From NCBI GenBank assembly GCA_020847175.1, contig JADLCM010000061.1, forward strand, positions 1 through 44,492: a DNA stretch of 44,492 bases, written 5' to 3'. The position numbers were made by a program, and so were the translations under genes. The notes under the pieces were generated by a model, which saw only the letters and a program-made list of their open reading frames with translations, was not told where the DNA came from and did no database searches. Source of the stretch: Phycisphaerales bacterium (lineage in GTDB: Bacteria > Planctomycetota > Phycisphaerae > Phycisphaerales > UBA1924). Every line of letters starts with the position of its first letter. Positions within the stretch are counted from its first letter, which is position 1. Shown in pieces: positions 27,377-35,605 of the stretch.

Positions 27377-27945
27377 TCCGCGGCCTGTCCGGCGTTGCGG
27401 CGTGGGCCTGCTGCATTCCCGCGGCCGCGTGGCTCGCGTGGCGCTCCGGGCGGCTGGGCCGGTTCGCCCGGCCGATCGCCGAGACCGAGCGCGCGGCGCT
27501 CGCGCCGTGGTTCGGCGGCCTGCTGGGGCGCGCCCGCGTGATCGAGGCCGATCGCGTGCCTCCGCCCTTGCCCCGCCCCCTCGCCCGGGTGCTGCTGCGC
27601 GGCCCGCTGCGCCGGCTCAACCTCGCGTGGGCCTCGGGGATGGCCTTCCCCGGCATTGTGCTGGTTTCTCCGGGTGAGCCTGCCGCACCGGGCGCCCCGG
27701 GCACGGTCGCAACGAGCCTGCTCTTTCACGAGCTTGTCCACATCGCGCAGTACGAGGCGCTCGGCACGCGCCGGTTTGCCCGGGAGTACATCCGCGGCTG
27801 GCTCCGCGCCGGCTGCCGCTACCGAGAAATCCCGCTGGAAGCCGAGGCCTACGGCCTGACGGCACGGTTTGAGTTCGGCGAGTGCTTCGACGTGACCGCG
27901 CACGTGCGTTCGAGTGCCCCGGGCCGCACGCATCGCGCGGGCTGA
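27373..27945 (+). CDS. Small HExxH-motif protein coupled to aconitase
   Basis: The GTG start at 27373 overlaps the aconitase stop in a GTGA tetranucleotide, so translation is probably coupled. The 190-residue product has a hydrophobic N-terminal segment (about residues 5-22) that may be a membrane anchor or signal. [14 protein letters not shown] carries H119-E120-x-x-H123, and E156/E158 in IPLEAEAYG are candidate third ligands about 35 residues later, the spacing of gluzincin metalloproteases. The HELxHxxQ wording resembles DUF4157-type putative peptidases, but length and flanks differ. Activity is not proven; it may be a zinc-binding protein without peptidase function. It ends 11 bases before the convergent GNAT gene. 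Confidence 0.72.
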
Positions 27946-27956
27946 CGCCCCCGGGC

Positions 27957-28886
27957 TCACCCGCGCCGCCGTTCGCCCGGAAGCAGCGAGAAGCACCATT
28001 CGTCGATGCGCCGGCCCCGCTTGGAAACGCGCGCCCGCGCCACACCTTCAAACCCGAACCCAAGCTTCTCAAGCAGCCCGCGCGACGCGGCGTTGCCCAC
28101 GAACACCGTCGCCTCGACTCGGACGGCGCGGCGCTCGCTGAGCGCCCAGTCCACGAGCGCGCCGATCGCCTCACACCCGTACCCGCGCCGGTGGAACGCG
28201 GGCGCCAGCGCGTACCCGATGTCTCCCAGCGCCGGGTCGGTCGGCTTGGGTCTCCACGAGCAGCCGCCGATCTGCCGGCCGCTCGCCTTCTCGATAATGC
28301 CGAAGTTGGCATCGCACGCGGCGCCCTTGGCGAAGTTCCGCAGGCTTCGCCAGCGCCACGAGAGCAGGTCGCTGACGCTCGACGGGCCATCCCACAGCAG
28401 ATTGTCGAACATGCTCGTGCCGACGATCGCGTGGTAGTAGCCCTCAATTTGCCCGGGCGTGCCCACCGTGAGCAGCAGGCGCTCCGTTTCGATCGTGACC
28501 GGCTCGGGCTCGCGGAGCGCCGCGGGCTCGCTCCAGGGCTCGCGCTCGAGCGGGCCGCGCACCGCCCCCGGCCGCTCCAGTTCCGCCGCCCCGTCGGGCG
28601 CTCGCATCACCATCCGCGCGGGGTGTGAGGCGTCCCGGCTCGCCCAGAACGCGAGGTCCTGGGCCAGGGGCATGCAGCCCGGCGAGAGCAGCAGGACGGG
28701 CGACAGACCTTGCCCGTCAAGGGCCTCCGCCACGGCGTCGACCGCGCGGAGGCGCTCGTTCGCCGGCAGCGGCGCCGGCGCGAGCTCGCCGGTACGAACG
28801 ACCGGCTGGCCGTCCGCAGCGAGCGCGTCGATCACGCGCGCAGGCAGCACCCCCGGCGGCACGAGAAGGGGTGCCGCGCGGCTCAC
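27957..28886 (-). CDS. GNAT acetyltransferase with an unrecognised N-terminal domain
   Basis: A GTG start at 28886 overlaps the stop of the upstream esterase fusion gene (GTGA), giving 309 residues. The C-terminal half (about 140-305) is a RimJ/RimL-like GNAT domain: TERLLLTV at its start, then GDIGYALAPAFHRRGYGCEAIGAL, where RRGYG is the acetyl-CoA pyrophosphate loop, and NAASRGLLEKLGF, the usual final motif. The N-terminal half (LVPPGVLPARVIDALAADGQ, LSPVLLLSPGCMPLAQDLAF) is not recognised. The coupling suggests co-expression with the esterase, but the acceptor is unknown. Confidence 0.82.
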   Translation of the reverse strand: MSRAAPLLVPPGVLPARVIDALAADGQPVVRTGELAPAPLPANERLRAVDAVAEALDGQGLSPVLLLSPGCMPLAQDLAFWASRDASHPARMVMRAPDGAAELERPGAVRGPLEREPWSEPAALREPEPVTIETERLLLTVGTPGQIEGYYHAIVGTSMFDNLLWDGPSSVSDLLSWRWRSLRNFAKGAACDANFGIIEKASGRQIGGCSWRPKPTDPALGDIGYALAPAFHRRGYGCEAIGALVDWALSERRAVRVEATVFVGNAASRGLLEKLGFGFEGVARARVSKRGRRIDEWCFSLLPGERRRG

Positions 28887-31800
28887 TCCTTGATCTCGCG
28901 GATCAGGATGTTTGCGAACTCGATCGGGTTGCCGTGCATCTGCAGCGCGATGGGCCCTTCGGGCGCCACACCCGGCAGCAGCGCGTTCTCGATCACGGTG
29001 ACCCCGTTGAGCACGACCGTGAGGCGTTCGCCCTTCATCGTGATGACAAACCGATTCCACTGACCGATCGGCGCATCCGCGACGCTCGTGGGGGTCACCC
29101 CCGCGCGCACCTCGGCGGGCATGGACGGATCGGTGCGGTAGCCGTAGACCTCGCCCGACCCGATGGGCCAGCACCACATGTTGACCTGGCTCTTGCTGCT
29201 GCCCCGCAGGTACACGCCGCTGTCGCCCGCGTCATCCACGGTCACCATCACGTCGTTGCCCTGGTCATCCTTCTTCACCGAACCGTCGGGCAGAATCACC
29301 GGGCGCTGAGTCGGCGTGGGCTTTCCCGTCCATCGCCAGTCGGCGATGAGGGTGAAGTCCCGGTATGACTTCTCCGTCCACAGGTCGGCCCCCTGGCCGT
29401 CGAAGGAGATCGTCCAGTCCGCCGCCTTCCAATGCCCTTCGTGCTCCGGGCCGAACTTCCAGCCGTCGAAATCCACGCCGTTGTAGAGGGGCACGAACCC
29501 CAGGTCGTTGCTCGCCCGGTCCTTGGCCCCGGGGGGCGTGCGCGCCGGCAGCAGCTCCTTGACCCTGATATTCCGGAACTCCACCGGGCTTCCCTCTGAC
29601 TCCAGGCAGATGTACCCCTCGCGCGGCGAGGCCGCGTGCCCGCGCGTCACCACCTTGCCGTTCACCGCGAGGCTGATCGAGCCGTCAAGGCACGTCACCC
29701 GGTAGTGGTTCCACTCCGGCGACGGGTTCATGCGCTTCTCGGTCGGAAAGGCCCGCTGCCCCCCGCGCCCGTTCTCCGGGGTCATCACCGTGCCGTGGAT
29801 CGGGAAGACATCGCCGTCGGATGTGTACCAGTCACTCTCGGCCCCGTCCATCACCTGCACCTCGACGCTGCGCGAGAAGGGTTGCCCGCGCGCCGTGATC
29901 GGATCGCTCCACACGAAGAGCCCCGCGTTGCCCCCCGGCGTCAGGTGACGGAACTCGACTTCCAGGATGAAGTTCTCGTAGCGCTTCTCGGTGCGCAGCA
30001 GCCCGGTGGGCACGCCCGAACACGCGATGACGCCGTCACGCACGGTCCACGTGCTGTCGTCGCAGTTGATGTTCACCCATCCGGCAAGGTCGCGCCCGTT
30101 GAACAGGTCCACGAACCCGGGCTCGTCGGAGCGGTACGCCGCGACCTCGTCAGGGGGCAGCATCGTCGCGTCATCCCACGTGTCGGTGCGGAAGGGCGCG
30201 GCGGGCAGGCCCGAGCTCGAGTGGAGGTCGGCCTCGGGCGCTGCGCTCCAGGCGTAGCGCACCTGCCGAGGGTCGCTCACTTTGTCGCTCTGCACCAGCA
30301 CCGTGGCCCCTTCCACCGCGGCCCGCGCCGGGTGAAAGACCTTGTCTTCGCCCGCGATCGCGAAGCCCGTCACGCGCCCCTCCGGCGCCAGCGTCTCGCC
30401 GGAAGGCAGGGAGAACCCCGCGCGAATCGCGCTCCCCTCACGCTTCACCGAGGCCAGCGCCGGCCCGGTCGCGGACACGTCGCGCCCGTACGCATCCGCG
30501 CGGGCCAGCAGGGCCAGTCGCCTCCCGACCTCGCGCTTGTTCCGGGGGTGGATGTCCCGCGCCGCGCCGATGTCCAGCGTCACGGCCATGCCCGTGTGCG
30601 GCAGGGCGAGCGCCGCGGCCTGGGCCTCGCGCAGCATCGCCGCCTGCCCGGTGTCTCCCCCGTACGCGAAGGGTGCGATCTGCACGAAATAGAACGGCAG
30701 GTTGGGGTTGCGAAACGCCTTCCGCCAGTCCTCGATCATCGCCGGAAAGAGCGTGCGGTACTGCACCGCCCGCCCCACGTTGCTCTCGCCCTGGTACCAG
30801 ATCGCGCCCCTGATCGAGAGGTTGGAGATCGGCGCGATCATCCCGTTGTACAGCGCCGTGGGCCAGTTCTGATGAAACGTGATGCCCTGCGGCACCGGGG
30901 GCAGGTTGTCCTTCGCCCTCCCCTGGTGCTGCTTCCACTCGCCGGCCAGCGAGATCGACGAGCCCGGCTCGCCCGCCACCGACACCTTGAGCAGCTTCGC
31001 ATCACCGTTCATGCCCCCGATGCCGCCCGTGTCGTACACGTTCACGGCGATCACGTTGCGCCCGGCCTTCACGAGTGCGCCGGGCACCTTGTACGAACGG
31101 TTCTGATTCCAGCGTCCGTCCTCGGTCGTCGCGCCCACCCACGTGCCGTTGAACCACGCCGTGTCACGGTCGTCGATCGGCCCGAGGTCAAGCACGAGGT
31201 CGCGGCCCGCCCAGGCCGCCGGCACGTCGATTGACCTGCGCAGGCAGACCATGCCGTCAAACGAGCCCAGCGCCCCGGAGAAACTCGCGGGCTGCTTCGC
31301 GGCGCTCCATGACGCATCATCGAAGTCCGGGGTGATCCATGCGCTGTTGTCCAGGGGCGCCGAGGCCCACCACGCGCGCTGGCGCTCCTCGTGACCGGCC
31401 CGGGCCGCGGCGGGGTCGGCCCGCAGCGTACCGATGGTGCCGAGCGCCTCGGCGAAGTCGCCGAAGGCCCGCGCGCCCGCGTCGCTCATCCACGCCTCGC
31501 ACACCGTGCCGCCCCAGTCCGCAGAGATCAGCCCGATCGGCACGCCCTCCGCGGCGCTGATCTCGCGTCCGAAGTGGTACCCCACGGCGCTGAAGGCCGC
31601 GGCGGTATCCGGTGTGCATACGGCCCACCCGCCGCGCACGTCGCTCTCGGGCGCCAGCGCAAACCGGTTGGCGACTGTGAAAATCCGGATGTTCGGCTGG
31701 GTCGCCCCCGCGATGGCGGCCTGGGCATCGTCGGTCTGGTCGAGCGTCCATTCCATGTTGCTCTGGCCCGAACACACCCACACATCGCCGGTCAGCACGT

Positions 31801-32101
31801 TATTGAGCGTGATGGTGTTCTTGCCCTGCACCGTGATCGTGTGCGGCCCCCCCGCGCCGGGTGTCGGAATCGTCAGCGACCACCCCCCGCCCGGCGGCGT
31901 CTGCACCTCGACCGCCGGCCCGCCCCAGGAGGCCGACACCCGCACCCGCTCGCCCGGATCCGCCCAGCCCCACACCCGAGCCTGGGCATTGCGCTGAACC
32001 ACCATGGAGTCGCCGAAAACCGCGGGCAGGCGCACATCGGCGCGAACGCCCGCGGCACACCCCACGCACGACACCAGCACGGCCAGACCACGGTGACGCA
32101 T
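28883..32101 (-). CDS. Secreted sialate O-acetylesterase fused to two DUF1080 domains
   Basis: This is a 1072-residue secreted protein, signal peptide about 1-21. Residues 22-650 form a sialate-O-acetylesterase-type SGNH hydrolase: CSGQSNMEW with nucleophile S114, IWYQGESN (E439), and ARDIHPRNK with the D516-x-H518 pair. A jelly-roll insert (about 250-390, LRRSIDVPAAWAGRDLVLDLG) is usual in the family. Residues 662-851 and 868-1072 are two DUF1080 domains (3-keto-disaccharide hydrolase fold), each opening with G-F-V-x-L-x-NG-x-D and ending in E/H-x-G-x-P-[IV]-EF-x-N-I. Each domain type is commonly a separate protein; here three units sit in one chain. It probably deacetylates and cleaves extracellular glycans. 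The proteins downstream and upstream are on the same strand. Confidence 0.92.
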   Translation of the reverse strand: MRHRGLAVLVSCVGCAAGVRADVRLPAVFGDSMVVQRNAQARVWGWADPGERVRVSASWGGPAVEVQTPPGGGWSLTIPTPGAGGPHTITVQGKNTITLNNVLTGDVWVCSGQSNMEWTLDQTDDAQAAIAGATQPNIRIFTVANRFALAPESDVRGGWAVCTPDTAAAFSAVGYHFGREISAAEGVPIGLISADWGGTVCEAWMSDAGARAFGDFAEALGTIGTLRADPAAARAGHEERQRAWWASAPLDNSAWITPDFDDASWSAAKQPASFSGALGSFDGMVCLRRSIDVPAAWAGRDLVLDLGPIDDRDTAWFNGTWVGATTEDGRWNQNRSYKVPGALVKAGRNVIAVNVYDTGGIGGMNGDAKLLKVSVAGEPGSSISLAGEWKQHQGRAKDNLPPVPQGITFHQNWPTALYNGMIAPISNLSIRGAIWYQGESNVGRAVQYRTLFPAMIEDWRKAFRNPNLPFYFVQIAPFAYGGDTGQAAMLREAQAAALALPHTGMAVTLDIGAARDIHPRNKREVGRRLALLARADAYGRDVSATGPALASVKREGSAIRAGFSLPSGETLAPEGRVTGFAIAGEDKVFHPARAAVEGATVLVQSDKVSDPRQVRYAWSAAPEADLHSSSGLPAAPFRTDTWDDATMLPPDEVAAYRSDEPGFVDLFNGRDLAGWVNINCDDSTWTVRDGVIACSGVPTGLLRTEKRYENFILEVEFRHLTPGGNAGLFVWSDPITARGQPFSRSVEVQVMDGAESDWYTSDGDVFPIHGTVMTPENGRGGQRAFPTEKRMNPSPEWNHYRVTCLDGSISLAVNGKVVTRGHAASPREGYICLESEGSPVEFRNIRVKELLPARTPPGAKDRASNDLGFVPLYNGVDFDGWKFGPEHEGHWKAADWTISFDGQGADLWTEKSYRDFTLIADWRWTGKPTPTQRPVILPDGSVKKDDQGNDVMVTVDDAGDSGVYLRGSSKSQVNMWCWPIGSGEVYGYRTDPSMPAEVRAGVTPTSVADAPIGQWNRFVITMKGERLTVVLNGVTVIENALLPGVAPEGPIALQMHGNPIEFANILIREIKE

Positions 32102-32221
32102 CGCTCAGCCCTCCCGCGGGGCACTCTCCGCGAGTGCCGCACAAGGCAGGATATCTGCCCGGTCGGGAATCGGCGAGACACCCGGGGAACGAGACCCGAA
32201 ACGCGGCCCCTCATCGCGGCG

Positions 32222-33466
32222 TCAGTCCGCCGCCCGTGGTGGGAGCACCGGCGCGACACCGGAACGGGCGTTCGTGCGGCGGAGCCCATACGTCCCCACG
32301 CGCCAGAGCCACTCGGCGGGGCCGAACCGGAACCTTCGCACCCAGAGCGCGCTCAGCGACAGGTTCAGCCCCCAGGCCAGCGCCACGAGCACAAACAGCA
32401 TCGGGTAGTGCACCGAGCCGAACCTCCCCCCCGCATACCCGTACATCAGCGTCGTGAACAGCAGGGTGTGCAACAGGTAGTTTGAGAGCGCAAGGCGCCC
32501 GACGTTGCCCAGCGCCCGCGCCGCCGCACCCCCACGCAGCGCCAGGGCCACGACGAGTTGGCTGTACCCGATCGCGAGGGGGATGCCCACGAGCTGCGCC
32601 ACGGACTGCCACACCACCCCCGGGTGCGACGCGCTGCGCTGCACCCAGGCGTACACCACGCCGGTCAGCACGGCCCCGATGGCCGTGAGTTTGAGCCCGA
32701 GCCGCAGGTGGTGCCGCACCCCGCGCTCGCCGGTCAGCAGCCCCGCGCGGGTCATCCCCATGCCCAGCACCATCATGCCCCAGAGCGCCGGCAGAAAGAG
32801 CGGGCCCATGACCAGGTGCATCATCAACGACTGGTCGAGGCGCGTGTCAAAGGCCGTGCCCCAGTCGCCGAGGTAGCCCGCGAGCTCGGGTGCGGGGTCT
32901 CCTCCGGTGATCTCGCTCTCGGCCATCCGGCCCGCGTTCACCTCCTGCACGGCGAGCAGCATCAGCCCGCCGAAGACGGCCGCTCCGAGCCCGTAGAGCC
33001 CGAGCCCGAGCACGATCTGCCCCCGTGCCGGAAGCCGCCGCACCCACCAGAGCAGCGTCATGCCGGCGACCGCGTACCACGTCAGCACATCGCCGTACCA
33101 GAACAGGTAGGCATGGATCAACCCGAACCCGAGCAGCACGAGGCACCGCCGGTGCCAGAGCCAGGCCCCATCGCGAAGTCGCGCCGGGCGCCCGGCCGTC
33201 TTGCGGTCGAACATCACCACCCCGGCGCCGAAGAGCATCGAGAAGATGAACATGAACTTGCCCGCGAACACCGTGCTCGTGAGGTCGTGCCCGAACCGGT
33301 TCCACCATCCGGGCCCGATGATTGCCGGGTCGGTGAGCGCAGCGAGCGGGTGCGAGAACGCCACCACGTTGGGCACAAGAATCCCAAGCAGCGCAAACCC
33401 GCGCAGCACGTCGAGGGCCGGCAGCCTCTCACCGACGCGGCAGGGTTGAAACGCGGTTGATGTCAT
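32222..33466 (-). CDS. DUF418/YeiB-family membrane protein
   Basis: The 414-residue protein starts with RLPALDVLRGFALLGILVPN, the N-terminal signature of DUF418 proteins, and has about ten hydrophobic helices. The family-typical LSNYLLHTLLFTTLMYGY lies near residues 328-345. A GGGGGTG tract precedes the ATG. Members relate distantly to acyltransferase-3 proteins and are presumed to move or acylate a small molecule; no substrate is established for most. It lies 120 bases upstream of the esterase fusion gene on the same strand. Confidence 0.88.
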   Translation of the reverse strand: MTSTAFQPCRVGERLPALDVLRGFALLGILVPNVVAFSHPLAALTDPAIIGPGWWNRFGHDLTSTVFAGKFMFIFSMLFGAGVVMFDRKTAGRPARLRDGAWLWHRRCLVLLGFGLIHAYLFWYGDVLTWYAVAGMTLLWWVRRLPARGQIVLGLGLYGLGAAVFGGLMLLAVQEVNAGRMAESEITGGDPAPELAGYLGDWGTAFDTRLDQSLMMHLVMGPLFLPALWGMMVLGMGMTRAGLLTGERGVRHHLRLGLKLTAIGAVLTGVVYAWVQRSASHPGVVWQSVAQLVGIPLAIGYSQLVVALALRGGAAARALGNVGRLALSNYLLHTLLFTTLMYGYAGGRFGSVHYPMLFVLVALAWGLNLSLSALWVRRFRFGPAEWLWRVGTYGLRRTNARSGVAPVLPPRAAD

Positions 33467-33599
33467 GCGGCACCCCCGGGCGCCGCCAGCCTACCAGCCC
33501 GGGCCGGGCCGCAACGCGTGGTCTCCGCCGTCGTCACGCCCGGCGCGCCGTTCGGCCCTCGCTCGCCCCCGCCGCGCCCTCACCTCGCAGCGCGAAACA

Positions 33600-34517
33600 T
33601 CACGAGGCGGCCGCGCGAGGGGTCGCGTCGGACGCCCGTGGCTCGACGTATCCCAGCCGCCGCAGCATGGGCTCCATGATCGGCATGGCGTCATCCAGTT
33701 CGGTCTGAGAAAGCTCGTCCTTCCACTTGTGCAGGCTGCCCGCGTGCACACGCTCCCGGACCATCTCGAAGTAGGCCTCGCCCGGCTCGACGCCGCAGAA
33801 CCGGCAGATGGCCCGGAACCACGGCACGGGTTCGGTCACCACATCTTCGTAACGGAGGTTGAGCCACGACCCCGGCGGCAGGGCCTCAAGCTCCGGCAGC
33901 GAAAGCTCCAGGGCGACGGACCATTGGCGCGCGATCACCTGCGTGCGCGTCAGCCGGCGCCGGTCGCTCTTCCAACCGGGGTGCCGGATGCCGAACCAGC
34001 CGACCTTCTTCCCGACCAGGCGCCGGGCGAACCCGTCCGCGAAGCGCGGCAGGTACGCGGGCCACTCCCACCACGGCGTAATCGCCAGGCGCCCGAAGAT
34101 GTGGTCGCGGTGTGCGCTCTTCGCGACGTTGTAGCTCTCGAACTTCTCGTACCTGTCGATCTGCGACCGCAGCATCGCCCGCCCGTCGCGGTAGATGTGA
34201 ATGATCTTCGCTTCGGGCAGCACGGCGTGCACGAACGCGATGCGCAGCGCGTTGGGGGGGCTCTTCTCCACCACCCGCCTGCCCTCGTTCGCCTCCTGGA
34301 ACTTCAGAAACTCCCGGCGGATGCGCCGTGTGACCCAGGGCTTCGCGTCGGCGGGGGTGGCCCGCTCGCTTCCCCGGTAGGCATGCCCGATGCGCCACAG
34401 GGTGTTCGGCTCATACCAGCAGGCAAGGCCGGGCGCATCGCCCAGCACGCGCGCGAGCATGCTCGTGCCGCTCCGCGTGCCGCCGATGACCAGGATGGGG
34501 GGTTTGAGGTCGGGCAT
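33600..34517 (-). CDS. Sulfotransferase-family protein
   Basis: This 305-residue cytosolic protein should transfer a sulfuryl group from PAPS to a glycan or lipid. The 5'-phosphosulfate-binding loop is GGTRSGTSML (residues 12-21), and the 3'-phosphate-binding segment is YRDGRAMLRSQ (about 109-119). EKSPPNALR (about 84-92) is the usual connecting motif. There is no membrane segment. Its ATG lies only 10 bases from the end of the structured repeat at 34528-34704, which separates it from the acetyltransferase gene on the same strand. A second, different sulfotransferase lies at 36546-37490. Confidence 0.88.
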   Translation of the reverse strand: MPDLKPPILVIGGTRSGTSMLARVLGDAPGLACWYEPNTLWRIGHAYRGSERATPADAKPWVTRRIRREFLKFQEANEGRRVVEKSPPNALRIAFVHAVLPEAKIIHIYRDGRAMLRSQIDRYEKFESYNVAKSAHRDHIFGRLAITPWWEWPAYLPRFADGFARRLVGKKVGWFGIRHPGWKSDRRRLTRTQVIARQWSVALELSLPELEALPPGSWLNLRYEDVVTEPVPWFRAICRFCGVEPGEAYFEMVRERVHAGSLHKWKDELSQTELDDAMPIMEPMLRRLGYVEPRASDATPRAAAS

Positions 34518-34527
34518 GCGTTTGACT

Positions 34528-34704
34528 CACCACAGAGACGCAGAGACACCGAGTTGAAACGGAACATACCCAGCGGGGCAGACGGGCTTCGCCCGAATCA
34601 ACTCCGCGCCGAGCGGGTCTACGAGCCGGCAAGGTCTCCTTCCGGCGCCGCGCGATGCGCGGCACCCGTAACTTTCTGCTCTGTGCTTCCGAGCCTCTGT
34701 GGTG
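34528..34704. repeat. Structured 177-bp repeat with terminal inverted repeats (MITE-like)
   Basis: Both ends carry CACCACAGAG, in opposite orientation (34528-34537 and 34695-34704), each followed inward by further CAGAG-type units. Between them are three hairpins: CGGGC-TTC-GCCCG (34583-34595), enclosed by GAGTTG/CAACTC (34551-34556 and 34599-34604); GCCGG-c-AAGG/CCTTCCGGC (34625-34646); and GCCGCGC-GAT-GCGCGGC (34647-34663). CACAGAG-rich inverted repeats are widespread in intergenic DNA of many bacteria, including planctomycetes, from general knowledge. There is no transposase. The element runs into the 3' end of the acetyltransferase gene and supplies its last codons and stop. Confidence 0.65.
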
Positions 34705-35269
34705 TCGCCTCCACCGGTCGCGCCTTGATGAACTTCGCGGGGTTGCCGCCCACGATCGCGTTGGCGGGCACGTCCTTGGTCACCACCGCCCGCGCCGCCA
34801 CGAGCGCGTTGTCTCCGATGGTCACACCGGGCCCCACGAACGCGTCGGCGCACACCCACACGCCCGAGCCGATCGCCATGCAGGGTCGCAGAAGGGGCAG
34901 GCTCGGGTCCTTGTAGTCGTGCGTGCCGTTGCACAGGTGCGCGTTCTGGCTGACCACCGAGTGGGCCCCGATGGTGATGGGCCCCAGGTTGTAGACCTCG
35001 ACGTTGTCCGCGAGCGTGGAGTAGTCCCCCATCGTCAGCAGCCACGGGTGGCGCACCCTCGCGGTGGGGCGGATATTGCACGTCGGCGCGATCTTCGCCC
35101 CGAAGCGCGTGAGCCAGAACCGCCGCCAACCCGCCAGCCGCCCCGGGCTGCGCCGGACGAGCAGGGCATAGACGATCTGCCACGCGAAGCGCCGGATGTA
35201 CTCGCTGCGCCGGTACGGAAACCCGGCGCAGGTGTCGAGCCGCTGAAAAATCGGGTTGGGATCAGCCAT
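34619..35269 (-). CDS. Hexapeptide-repeat acetyltransferase (WcaF-like)
   Basis: From ATG 35269 (MADPNPIFQR) the protein has 216 residues. It is a left-handed beta-helix acyltransferase: repeated hexapeptides in DYSTLADNVEVYNLGPITIG and VGPGVTIGDNALVAARAVVT, the catalytic-type histidine in NGTHDY, and IVGGNPAKFIK as the usual C-terminal end. WcaF-type enzymes acetylate sugars of exopolysaccharides using acetyl-CoA. After PAKFIKARPVE come about 27 residues (TPQRLGSTEQKV...) encoded by the repeat at 34528-34704, so the original stop was probably lost when the element arrived. An in-frame ATG at 35287 is an alternative start. Confidence 0.85.
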   Translation of the reverse strand: MADPNPIFQRLDTCAGFPYRRSEYIRRFAWQIVYALLVRRSPGRLAGWRRFWLTRFGAKIAPTCNIRPTARVRHPWLLTMGDYSTLADNVEVYNLGPITIGAHSVVSQNAHLCNGTHDYKDPSLPLLRPCMAIGSGVWVCADAFVGPGVTIGDNALVAARAVVTKDVPANAIVGGNPAKFIKARPVEATPQRLGSTEQKVTGAAHRAAPEGDLAGS

Positions 35270-35287
35270 GCACTCCGCCCAGGCCAA

Positions 35288-35605
35288 ACAGTTTCCGACG
35301 CCGGTCTTCGGTCACGAGCGCTCCGTTGTCCCGAGCGTACGCGCGGCCCAGAAGCGAGCCGAAGCATGCCTCTCAGCTCCCGAGAGCCGAATGGCGTCGT
35401 GGGCTCTCAGCATCACAGGGCCCGACATGCCGAAGCCTCAACGTATCGGCCGATTGCCTCGCTTGGTCGAGCAGTCAATCGCGATTCAACGAGGGCTTCT
35501 CGGCGGTTTTCACGGGTTTTGGTAGGATACAGATCCCTCCCAGCATCGCTGCCGTCCAAGAACCGATCGATGCCACCGGGATTGAGGTTGGGCGGAGGTG
35601 CCTGC
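35288..35605. other. Divergent intergenic region
   Basis: About 318 bases separate the acetyltransferase and the plus-strand PLD nuclease gene. The sequence is less GC-rich than most of the window, particularly from 35430 on. No convincing gene is present; short frames on both strands have no ribosome-binding site. It probably holds both promoters, but I could not settle -35/-10 pairs. Confidence 0.4.

Noticed and set aside
29636..31234. Plus-strand open frame of more than 500 codons opposite the esterase fusion
   Set aside because: It is rich in His, Arg and Pro as expected for the reverse reading of a high-GC gene and has no domain; the opposite strand is clearly coding.
35288..35605. Possible transposase remnant in the divergent intergenic region
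   Set aside because: Short readable stretches exist in several frames, but none matches a transposase motif that I can support.
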